NCBI GenBank assembly: GCA_002329295.1
Contig: DCTT01000008.1
Span: forward strand, 57,809-80,681
Length of the DNA: 22,873 nucleotides
Direction of reading: 5' to 3'
Source of the DNA: Eubacteriaceae bacterium UBA1433
GTDB lineage: Bacteria; Bacillota; Clostridia; Eubacteriales; UBA1433
The first letter of the stretch is position 1; each line of letters begins with the position of its first letter. Shown here piece after piece: positions 1-5,679 of this stretch. Made by a program: the position numbers and the translations under genes. The notes under the pieces are model-generated. The model had not been told where the DNA came from. It searched no databases and saw only the letters and a list, made by a program, of their open reading frames with translations.

Positions 1-137
1 ACGGCGGGCGTATTGGGCCGTACAAGCCTTACGTCATAGGTGGTAACAGGTGCGTCATGGACATAGTCTATACGGGAGACGTAGACGCCGGGGACAAGGG
101 CGGTATGATTTACACGAAAGCTTTCTATTTTTTTCAT
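1..137 (-). CDS. luxS: S-ribosylhomocysteine lyase LuxS, N-terminal part (cut by window edge)
   Basis: Reading the minus strand from the ATG at 137 gives 45 residues beginning MKKIESFRVNHTALVPGVYV and continuing through SRIDY and TTYDVRLVRPN. This is the typical LuxS N terminus (MKxIESFxxNHxxLxPGxYVSR, then TTFDxRxxRPN). LuxS is a cytosolic metalloenzyme that splits S-ribosylhomocysteine to homocysteine and the AI-2 precursor DPD in the activated methyl cycle. The metal-binding HxxEH motif and catalytic Cys lie beyond the window and cannot be checked. A GGAAAGGAAAA ribosome binding site (about 146-156) precedes the ATG. It follows the Gx-family gene by 71 nt on the same strand with no obvious terminator between, so co-transcription is possible. 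Confidence 0.9.
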   Translation of the reverse strand, partial: MKKIESFRVNHTALVPGVYVSRIDYVHDAPVTTYDVRLVRPNTPA

Positions 138-208
138 GGCAAGAATTTTCCTTTCCGGATTTGCATTGCGGTGATTTAAATCGGCAACAAACGGGGAGCA
201 TACGCAAA

Positions 209-718
209 TTATTTCAAAGAATCCAAGGGCAGGCGGGCGATGTATTTGAGCAAATATTTTGCGGTGATGCCGATGACGGCGCCGGTGAGCAAAGCGACTG
301 CTATAAGATAAGGAATCAAAGACAGCACGCCGGAGGTGCCCAAAACAAAGACGGCAACAACCACCTGCGCCAAATTGTGAAAGACGGCTCCTGCGATGCT
401 GATGCCGATGACGGAAAAATGTTCCTTCCACGATTTGAGCAGCAAAGCCATGACCAACAGGCTGACAAGCCCGCCGCTTAAGGAATAGAGCAATGTTACG
501 AGGGTTGTAAATAAAAGTGCGGCAATGGTGGTGCGCAACACAACGACGAGCAGCGAAGACTTGAAGTCAAACAATACCAGCGCCAGCAATGTGGCAATAT
601 TGGCCAGACCCAATTTGGCGCCCGGAACGGGAATGGCGGGAAGAAAGGTTTCTATATAGCTGAGAATCAGTGCGAAGGTAACGAGAACGGCTAACAGGAC
701 GAGTTGTTTTGTTTTCAT
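209..718 (-). CDS. Gx transporter family / heptaprenyl diphosphate synthase component I-like membrane protein
   Basis: This 169-residue, very hydrophobic protein has about five predicted membrane segments. Its N terminus has the features of the PF07456 family: a first helix, then the short polar GAKLGLANI motif at about 35-43 that gives the family its Gx name, then LVVVLRTTIAALL. The family was first labelled heptaprenyl diphosphate synthase component I, but it looks like an integral membrane transporter or S-component-like protein and its substrate is not settled. Its ATG overlaps the stop of the NusG-II gene by 4 nt (ATGA), so the two are translationally coupled. The same pair of families is found near apbE and flavin-linked electron transfer genes in Gram-positive bacteria (EetA/EetB-type pairs), and an ApbE gene lies about 5 kb away here. 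Confidence 0.85.
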   Translation of the reverse strand: MKTKQLVLLAVLVTFALILSYIETFLPAIPVPGAKLGLANIATLLALVLFDFKSSLLVVVLRTTIAALLFTTLVTLLYSLSGGLVSLLVMALLLKSWKEHFSVIGISIAGAVFHNLAQVVVAVFVLGTSGVLSLIPYLIAVALLTGAVIGITAKYLLKYIARLPLDSLK

Positions 719-1062
719 GGTGCGGGCGCCTCTTCAACGGAAATGATGAGGCGATGGGGAAGGCAGACAATGACATCTCCGATGTCGGTTGCCGCTTTGG
801 TATGTACGCAGATTTGGTCGGGGCAGTTTGCGCCGGTTACTTTGACTGCGCCGTCGGAAATGGTCATGGTGTTTTGCCCGTAAGGAGTAATAATTTCATA
901 CTGTTCCAGATTTGTCGACAAGTCAAAGGTTTGCAACACCACGCCGTCAACGGTGATGACGACGGTTTTGTCGTTGTCTGATTGTTGTATGGTGTTGACG
1001 GCAAACAGCACTGCGGCAATCACTGCGGCTATCAACAAAAAAGTTCTATCGCCTTTTTTCAT
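715..1062 (-). CDS. NusG domain II-containing membrane-anchored protein
   Basis: This is a 115-residue protein with one N-terminal hydrophobic helix (about 7-23, a signal anchor) and an extracytoplasmic beta-rich domain. The domain carries the sequence features of PF07009, including the GANCPDQICVHT segment at about 78-89 with two cysteines spaced CPDQIC and the ending VCLPHRLIISV. It is unrelated to transcription factor NusG beyond the fold of that domain. The gene is the first of the minus-strand group and overlaps the Gx-family gene by 4 nt. The family is found with Gx-family proteins, FMN-binding proteins and ApbE, so a role in the export or assembly of flavin- or quinone-linked membrane redox components is a reasonable inference. 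The exact activity is unknown. Confidence 0.85.
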   Translation of the reverse strand: MKKGDRTFLLIAAVIAAVLFAVNTIQQSDNDKTVVITVDGVVLQTFDLSTNLEQYEIITPYGQNTMTISDGAVKVTGANCPDQICVHTKAATDIGDVIVCLPHRLIISVEEAPAP

Positions 1063-1082
1063 AATCGAAAATCCTCACAGGA

Positions 1083-1111
1083 AATATAACACAAAAAAAA
1101 AAGAAAGGCAA
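1083..1111 (-). promoter_or_regulatory. Predicted promoter of NusG-II/Gx/(luxS) group
   Basis: On the minus strand TTGCCT (1111-1106) and TATATT (1088-1083) are separated by 17 bp, most of it a T-run. The -10 lies about 20 nt upstream of the NusG-II start codon. The -35 overlaps the base of the hairpin at 1110-1140. Prediction by eye only. Confidence 0.4.
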
Positions 1112-1143
1112 TCCGACAATGCAAGGTTGTTTGTCGGATTTTT
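1110..1143. terminator. Hairpin with T-run in divergent gap
   Basis: AATCCGACAA (1110-1119) and TTGTCGGATT (1131-1140) form a perfect 10-bp stem with an 11-nt loop, followed on the plus strand by a short T-run (1139-1143). Read on the minus strand, the stem is followed by GCC and then a long T-rich tract. It has terminator geometry but no recognisable gene ends into it on either strand, so it may insulate the two divergent units or be a relic of a lost gene. Confidence 0.5.
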
Positions 1144-1424
1144 GCGCAGGATAATTTAAGACCGCAACAGCATTTTTAAGGATTGCGGCCGCAACCGAAA
1201 TTGAGTCCGATGCGCAAGGCTCGTGCTGTACGCTTGTTGTTCCGGCGATAAACAAACGGAATCGAGCGCTGTGTGCAGGGAGCGTATCGAGGTCGGCTGG
1301 GATTCCTGCTGCTGCGTATAATTGACCCCTGTGTGCAAGGCGCATATGTCATAAAGCAACAGCCGGGAATTTGGCAGACAGTAGCGTATGATTGTGTTTT
1401 TTTTGAAAAATTTTTGTAAAATGC
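1144..1424. other. Divergent intergenic region without a recognisable gene
   Basis: No open frame here looks like a real protein; the minus-strand frames run through the hairpin and have low-complexity, Cys/Arg-rich translations. The only structure seen is a pair of imperfect direct repeats about 60 bp apart (separate entry). Confidence 0.5.
1269..1347. repeat. Pair of imperfect 19-bp direct repeats
   Basis: CTGTGTGCAGGGAGCGTAT (1269-1287) and CTGTGTGCAAGGCGCATAT (1329-1347) match at 16 of 19 positions with a period of 60 bp. Function unknown. They could belong to a dispersed intergenic repeat family. Confidence 0.5.
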
Positions 1425-1455
1425 TTGCTTATGACGCAGCGTAACAAAATATACT
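1425..1455 (+). promoter_or_regulatory. MerR-type promoter with 19-bp spacer and central operator dyad
   Basis: TTGCTT (1425-1430) and TATACT (1450-1455) are separated by exactly 19 bp. This is the over-long spacer typical of promoters that MerR proteins activate by DNA distortion. The spacer holds a dyad centred at 1439 (ACGC-A-GCGT inside TTATGACGCAGCGTAACAA, 7 of 9 arm positions paired). The predicted transcript would begin near 1462, at the ribosome binding site, leaving a 5' leader of only about 12 nt. This fits autoregulation of the downstream MerR-ABC operon. Confidence 0.65.
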
Positions 1456-1473
1456 ATAGGCAGGAGGTGTGAC

Positions 1474-2253
1474 ATGGACAAAAATAAGGCGATACCGCAA
1501 GGGTATATGACCGTTGGCGAAGTCGCAAAAAAGATGGGCGTCACTGTGCGAACATTACAGCATTACGACAGAGAGGGGCTGCTTTCTCCTTCTGCCCTGA
1601 GCGAAGGAGGCCGCAGGTTATATACAGACAAAGACATCGTAAAACTGCATCAGATTTTGTCGCTCAAGCATTTGGGCTTTTCGCTGAGTGATATAAAGAA
1701 CCGGCTGATTTCTCTGGATACACCGGCTGAAATTGCTGCTGTTTTGGCGGAACAGGCTGCCGCTGTTCGGCAAAAAATAGAAGGTTTGTCTGAATCATTG
1801 AGAGATTTGGAAGCATTGCGGGAAGAAGTTTTGCAAATGCAGACCGTCAATTTCAAAAAGTACGCCGACATCATTGTGAATTTGCAAATGAAAAATGACT
1901 TTTACTGGCTGATTAAGCATTTTGACGACCAGACCCTTGACCATATCCGCAGTCGTTTTGATCAAGACAGCGGAAAGGCATTAATGGATACGTTTCTGCA
2001 GCTGCAAAATGAAGCGATACGACTTCAAAATGCGGGGATTTCTGCGAACAGTGATGAGGGGCGGAAATTTGCCGAAGACTATTGGAATATGATAACGGAT
2101 TTCACCGGCGGGGATATGAGTATGCTTCCCAAACTGATGGAATTGGGACAACTCGAGGGGATAGATCAGGCGTCTAATGATTATATTGAGCAGGCATTGG
2201 GGCATTATTTTTCCCGTTTGGGCGTGAATTTGTTTCAGGGAGGCACAGAATGA
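1474..2253 (+). CDS. MerR family transcriptional regulator with TipAS-like C-terminal domain
   Basis: This 259-residue regulator has an N-terminal winged helix of MerR type (about 11-80), with MTVGEVAKKMGVTVRTLQHY as the helix-turn-helix, then the wing GGRRLYTDKDI and a helical LGFSLSDIKN segment. A coiled-coil dimerisation helix follows (about 85-125). The C-terminal half is all helical with the GRKFAEDYWNMITDFTGGD segment typical of TipAS-like ligand domains, which bind hydrophobic drugs or antibiotics in relatives. The ATG at 1474 is preceded by AGGAGGTG (1462-1469). The stop overlaps the start of the ABC ATPase gene by 4 nt. With the 19-bp-spacer promoter just upstream, it probably activates its own operon when it binds a toxic compound exported by the downstream transporter. 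The ligand is unknown. Confidence 0.9.
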   Translation: MDKNKAIPQGYMTVGEVAKKMGVTVRTLQHYDREGLLSPSALSEGGRRLYTDKDIVKLHQILSLKHLGFSLSDIKNRLISLDTPAEIAAVLAEQAAAVRQKIEGLSESLRDLEALREEVLQMQTVNFKKYADIIVNLQMKNDFYWLIKHFDDQTLDHIRSRFDQDSGKALMDTFLQLQNEAIRLQNAGISANSDEGRKFAEDYWNMITDFTGGDMSMLPKLMELGQLEGIDQASNDYIEQALGHYFSRLGVNLFQGGTE

Positions 2254-3059
2254 ATGACGCGATAAAAATCAACAACTTAAAGAAAAGTTACGGAACACAC
2301 GTTGTGCTGAAGGGTTTAAGTTTTTGTATACAGCAAGGCGAGATTTTTGCCCTGCTCGGGGTCAACGGGGCGGGGAAAACGACAACCCTGGAATGTATCG
2401 AAGGTTTAAGAAAATACGACAGCGGGAGCATCACTGTCAATGGCACGATGGGTATTCAACTGCAATCGGCATCTTTGCCGGGGCATATGAAATCTTTGGA
2501 AGCGGTTAAACTGTTTGCGAAATGGAACAAGACCGCTGTTGACAAAGCAATGCTTGACGCGCTCGGCATTGATGAATTTGCGAAAAAACAATATCATCAA
2601 TTATCGACCGGCCAGAAACGGCGGCTTCATTTGGCGCTGGCTCTGACACGAAACCCGGATATTTTGTTCCTGGATGAACCGACTGCGGGCCTTGACGTTG
2701 AAGGGCGACTGTCTTTACATCAGCAAATCAGGCAGTTGAAAGCAGACGGAAAGACCATCGTGCTTGCAAGCCACGACATGGCAGAGGTGGAGAACCTGTG
2801 TGATCGGCTTGCCATTCTTTCCGAAGGCGAGATTGCGTTTATCGGAACAGTCGGACAGCTCAACGAAACCATAGGCAAGCGGTATAATATCACGATTCAA
2901 ACCGAAGACAGAACGGAAAAATATGAGTCGGACAATATCGGAAATACGTTGCTTGCCTTGCTTGGGCAGTACAAAGAAAACGGAGAAACTGTTGTGGATA
3001 TTCAAATAGACCGCGGTTCTCTGGAACAGCACTTTATGAAAATTGCAAAGGGGGCGTAA
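2250..3059 (+). CDS. ABC transporter ATP-binding protein (drug/Na+ exporter type)
   Basis: This 269-residue ATPase contains Walker A GVNGAGKTT (37-45), a Q-loop around GIQLQS (68-73), the signature QLSTGQK (118-124), Walker B ILFLDEP (138-144), the D-loop GLDV and the switch His in ASHD (H175). The LSTGQ signature (rather than LSGGQ) and the C-terminal 60-residue extension match exporter ATPases of the CcmA/NatA/DrrA kind, which pair with ABC-2 permeases. It overlaps the MerR gene by 4 nt and is followed 3 nt later by the permease gene, so the three form one operon. It probably powers efflux of the compound sensed by the MerR protein; the substrate cannot be told from sequence. Confidence 0.93.
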   Translation: MNDAIKINNLKKSYGTHVVLKGLSFCIQQGEIFALLGVNGAGKTTTLECIEGLRKYDSGSITVNGTMGIQLQSASLPGHMKSLEAVKLFAKWNKTAVDKAMLDALGIDEFAKKQYHQLSTGQKRRLHLALALTRNPDILFLDEPTAGLDVEGRLSLHQQIRQLKADGKTIVLASHDMAEVENLCDRLAILSEGEIAFIGTVGQLNETIGKRYNITIQTEDRTEKYESDNIGNTLLALLGQYKENGETVVDIQIDRGSLEQHFMKIAKGA

Positions 3060-3062
3060 TCG

Positions 3063-3776
3063 ATGGGTGCTTTTTTATATGGCGTTTTCCTGCAGTGGAA
3101 GTTGGATATACGGAGCAAAACGTTACTGATAACCTGCTATATTGTTCCGCTTTTGTTTTTTGCGATTATGGGCGGGATCTTTACATCCGTCATGCCGGAA
3201 GCGAGATACACGCTGATTCAGTCTATGACGGTTTTCGGCGTAACAATGGGGGCGCTGATCGGCCTGCCTCCGTCCCTCGTTGAAATTTATGGCAGCGACA
3301 TTCAAAAGGTTTACAAAGCAAACGGAGTTCCGTCATATCTCGGTCTTGCTTTAACCAATATTTCAGCCTATATTCATTTGTTTATCATGAGTACGATTCT
3401 CTATATTGCCGCGCCGATTGTTTTTCATGCCGAACTGCCCGAAAATCCGGGCGTGTATTTTATCGGCCTGGCTGTTTTGATTGCGGTATCGCTCAGCGTT
3501 GCCAGCATTATCGGTCTGGCCGTAAAAGACCAGGCAAAGACCTCTATGTTTTCCATTATCGTTTTTCTGCCCTCTATCATGCTTTCCGGCATTATGTTCC
3601 CGACGGAACTGCTTCCAAAAGCGTTTGAAACAATCGGAAAAATCTTTCCGGCCTTCTGGGGATATAAGCTGGTAACGGAGAGTGTTTTTCGGCCGGAAAG
3701 TTTCTTGCCGTTATTGTTGATTTTCACAGCGGCCGCTGTCATATGCGGTATTTTATTGCGCAAAGCGGACAAATAG
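3063..3776 (+). CDS. ABC-2 type transporter permease
   Basis: This 237-residue membrane protein has six predicted transmembrane segments at about 18-40, 54-75, 96-120, 130-150, 155-180 and 212-232. The overall pattern is that of ABC-2 permeases, including a conserved FLPSIMLSGIMFPTELLP segment at about 168-185 before the last helices. An AGGGGG ribosome binding site lies at the end of the ATPase gene, about 8 nt before the ATG. It is the membrane partner of the preceding ATPase and would form a homodimeric channel for export of a drug-like compound, lipid or peptide. Its end is convergent with thiE, 45 nt apart, without a clear intrinsic terminator between. Confidence 0.88.
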   Translation: MGAFLYGVFLQWKLDIRSKTLLITCYIVPLLFFAIMGGIFTSVMPEARYTLIQSMTVFGVTMGALIGLPPSLVEIYGSDIQKVYKANGVPSYLGLALTNISAYIHLFIMSTILYIAAPIVFHAELPENPGVYFIGLAVLIAVSLSVASIIGLAVKDQAKTSMFSIIVFLPSIMLSGIMFPTELLPKAFETIGKIFPAFWGYKLVTESVFRPESFLPLLLIFTAAAVICGILLRKADK

Positions 3777-3821
3777 CAAATCCGTCCGGGTCATATGCGG
3801 CGATGGTAAGTGCGGCTTGTA

Positions 3822-4469
3822 TCATTTTCCCATTGCAACGGTTTGTTTTGCCAGATCATAGAGCTGTTTTGTTGCCCGGAAGATATCGGGCTGTGCAAAA
3901 ATGGCCGAGATAACAGAGATGCCGGCAATGCCGCTGCCCTTGAGGCGGAGTACATTGGATGCGTTGATGCCACCGATGGCTACGACGGGAATGGAGACGG
4001 CCCGGCAAATTTCTTTGAGTCTTTCAACGGTGACCAACGTGGCGCCTTCTTTTGTGGCGGTGGCAAACATGGCGCCTACGCCCAAATAATCGGCTCCGTT
4101 TTTTTCGGCTTCCACGGCTTGTTCAACGGTTTGCGTCGAAACGCCGAGGATTTTGTCGGGTCCTATTTTTTGACGAACATTTTGCGAATACATGTCGGTT
4201 TGTCCTACATGGACACCGTCGGCATTGCAGGCGATGGCCACGTCCACATTGTCGTTGATGACAAAGGGGATGCGAAATCGGTCGGTCAACACTTTGATTT
4301 CATGGGCGAGCTGCAAGAAAGCATCATCGTCCAAATGCTTTTCACGCAGCTGCAAAAAAGTTGCGCCGCCTTGCAGGGCTTGTTCTACCTGTTCATACAG
4401 AGTCTGGCCGTCAAGCCAGGATCGGTCGGTGATGGCATAAAGCAACAGTGTTTTTTTATCGAACTTCAA
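3822..4469 (-). CDS. thiE: Thiamine phosphate synthase
   Basis: ThiE joins HMP-pyrophosphate to thiazole phosphate to make thiamine monophosphate in the cytosol. The 215-residue TIM-barrel protein shows the family motifs LLYAITDRSWL (N-terminal strand), GGATFLQLREK (phosphate/pyrimidine binding), FVINDNVDVA, ADGVHVGQTD, ILGVSTQT, GADYLGVGAMFATATK (thiazole phosphate loop) and VVAIGGINASN. I chose the TTG at 4469 because AGAGGTG sits about 6 nt upstream of it. The GTG at 4478 is in frame but lies directly against that ribosome binding site. The 5' end overlaps the end of thiM, so the two are translationally coupled and share the upstream TPP riboswitch. No thiC or thiD is in the window, so the pair may serve thiazole salvage. 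Confidence 0.93.
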   Translation of the reverse strand: MKFDKKTLLLYAITDRSWLDGQTLYEQVEQALQGGATFLQLREKHLDDDAFLQLAHEIKVLTDRFRIPFVINDNVDVAIACNADGVHVGQTDMYSQNVRQKIGPDKILGVSTQTVEQAVEAEKNGADYLGVGAMFATATKEGATLVTVERLKEICRAVSIPVVAIGGINASNVLRLKGSGIAGISVISAIFAQPDIFRATKQLYDLAKQTVAMGK

Positions 4470-5280
4470 TTTGTACACCTCTTTTCAAAATTTCGGTAGT
4501 CATATTGCTGATTGCATCAATCAGGAAGGTACGAAACAGCGATGTGCCGCCGTCAAACTGCAGCATCTTTTCATGGGCCAGCTGACCGCAAAGCCCCATA
4601 AGGCTCACTGCAGCGGCGGCGGCGAGGAGAACATCCTTTGGATTGGCGCCGACAAAACCGCCGAGGAGGCCCGAGAGCATGCAGCCGGTGCCGGTGATTT
4701 TGGACATCAGAGGATGACCGTTATAAATAACAAAAGCCTTTTCGTTATCGGCGACAATATCGATGGCGCCGGTGATGGCCATAACGGCGTTATAGCGAAG
4801 GCTCAGCGATTGCGCCAAAGCGATATATTGATCGAGATTGTTCTGATGAATCGAATCGGCAATGTCGGCATCCACTCCCTGGACAGAAGCGTTTTGACCC
4901 GCCAGTGTTTTGATTTCGGAGCTGTTGCCCCGTATGACGTCAAAATGAATCTGTTCAAGCAAGTGCAAGGCGGTCTGGGTTCGCAGGCGAGAAGCGCCGA
5001 TGCCCACAGGGTCTAACACGACGGGATGAGACAGCGCATTGGCGCGTTTGCCCGCCAAAAGCATCGATTGAACGGAGCGTTTATTGAGCGTGCCGATATT
5101 GATGACCAAGGAAGTGGAAAGCGAGGTAATTTCTTCTACTTCATCGCTGTCATCGGCCATAATCGGCGAAGCGCCGCAGGCCAAAACGGCATTGGCCACA
5201 TCGTTTGCCGTAACATAGTTGGTGATTCAATGCACCAAAGGGCGAGTTGCCTGCAGGTTTTGAAGGATGTTGTCAAACAT
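4456..5280 (-). CDS. thiM: Hydroxyethylthiazole kinase ThiM with an in-frame TGA at codon 18
   Basis: ThiM phosphorylates the thiazole alcohol for thiamine salvage. From the ATG at 5280 the frame reads MFDNILQNLQATRPLVH, then TGA (5229-5227), then ITNYVTANDVANAVLACGAS, and continues without interruption for 274 codons. Family motifs are all present: SPIMADD, LVINIGTL (58-65), VLDPVG, IRGNSSEI (116-123), and the ATP/thiazole loop GTGCMLSGLLGG with C200. Relatives commonly have VHCITN, so the TGA replaces a family Cys codon (TGC/TGT). The 5' ATG has a CGGAG ribosome binding site at the right distance and the riboswitch upstream, so the N-terminal part is genuine. Possible readings are a nonsense mutation, a sequencing error, or selenocysteine. 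A GTG at 5199 could start a shortened protein but has no ribosome binding site and would lose 27 conserved residues. Confidence 0.85.
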
Positions 5281-5330
5281 GGTTTTTCTCCGAAATCATG
5301 AATTTTTGAAAGGGGAGAGTTGACTTAGGA

Positions 5331-5361
5331 AAGAAAAAGGTATGTTTTTTGAAACATACCT
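5331..5361 (-). terminator. Intrinsic terminator, expression platform of the TPP riboswitch
   Basis: On the minus strand AGGTATGTTT and AAACATACCT (5361-5338) form a perfect 10-bp stem with a 4-nt loop, followed by a U-run (5338-5334). It lies between the aptamer and thiM, so ligand-bound aptamer would favour premature termination. Confidence 0.9.
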
Positions 5362-5379
5362 GAAAATTTGCGCACTCTG

Positions 5380-5475
5380 CGACTCTCCCTACGTTGGCAT
5401 TATCCAAATCAGGTTCAAAGGGTATCAGTTTCAAACTCACTCTCAGCCTATTTCATAAGCTCCCCGATAATGTAT
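5380..5475 (-). promoter_or_regulatory. TPP riboswitch (THI element) controlling thiM-thiE
   Basis: Read on the minus strand, this stretch holds the conserved elements in order: GGGGAGC, GGCTGAGA, GATACCC, GAACCTGAT, GGATAATGCCAACGTAGGGA. These make up the TPP aptamer, with the CUGAGA loop binding the pyrimidine and the GGAUAAUGCC side binding the pyrophosphate. A short P3 (AGTTT/AAACT) is present. The terminator 20 nt downstream makes this a transcriptional off-switch for thiM-thiE when thiamine pyrophosphate is plentiful. Confidence 0.97.
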
Positions 5476-5491
5476 TCGATTTTCTTCCTTC

Positions 5492-5520
5492 ATCATTGCA
5501 CAAGGAGGGGATTTTGTCAA
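5492..5520 (-). promoter_or_regulatory. Predicted promoter of the thiM-thiE riboswitch transcript
   Basis: A consensus TTGACA (5520-5515) and AATGAT (5497-5492) with an extended TG are spaced 17 bp on the minus strand. The start site would fall near 5485, just before the aptamer. Confidence 0.65.
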
Positions 5521-5594
5521 TAAAAATTTACTTTTCGGCGAAGTAAACAAACACGGAACCGACGTTTTTTAAGGGCGATACCGACAAGAAATGG

Positions 5595-5623
5595 TTTGAT
5601 TCTGCTATTTGGTGGTGTATAAT
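5595..5623 (+). promoter_or_regulatory. Predicted promoter of apbE
   Basis: TTTGAT (5595-5600) and a consensus TATAAT (5618-5623) are spaced 17 bp on the plus strand. The start would be near 5630, immediately before the hairpin at 5636-5658. Confidence 0.6.
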
Positions 5624-5635
5624 GAATGATAAAAT

Positions 5636-5658
5636 AAAAGCATCCGTCAGATGCTTTT
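5636..5658 (+). other. Hairpin in the apbE leader
   Basis: AAAAGCATC (5636-5644) pairs perfectly with GATGCTTTT (5650-5658) around a 5-nt loop. It would sit at the very 5' end of the apbE mRNA. It has only a broken T-run after it (CCGTTTTGG), so it may be an attenuator or simply a stabilising 5' stem. Confidence 0.5.
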
Positions 5659-5679
5659 CCGTTTTGGATGGAGCCAACA

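Noticed and set aside
1046..1544. Minus-strand frames with repeated CTQ-containing peptides upstream of the NusG-II gene
   Set aside because: The peptide repeats simply reflect the DNA direct repeats; the frames lack ribosome binding sites and one runs through the hairpin at 1110-1140.
3766..3788. Possible hairpin CGGAC/GTCCG between the permease and thiE genes
   Set aside because: Only 5 bp with a 13-nt loop and no T-run on either side; not a credible terminator.
4471..5016. Long plus-strand open frame opposite thiM (181 codons)
   Set aside because: It is the antisense shadow of thiM, has no ribosome binding site and its translation matches no family I know.
5197..5227. Stem ACGGCA/TGCCGT after the thiM TGA as a SECIS element
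   Set aside because: The 14-nt loop starts with AA instead of having a G in its first two bases, and the pairing competes with another stem, so I do not annotate a SECIS element.
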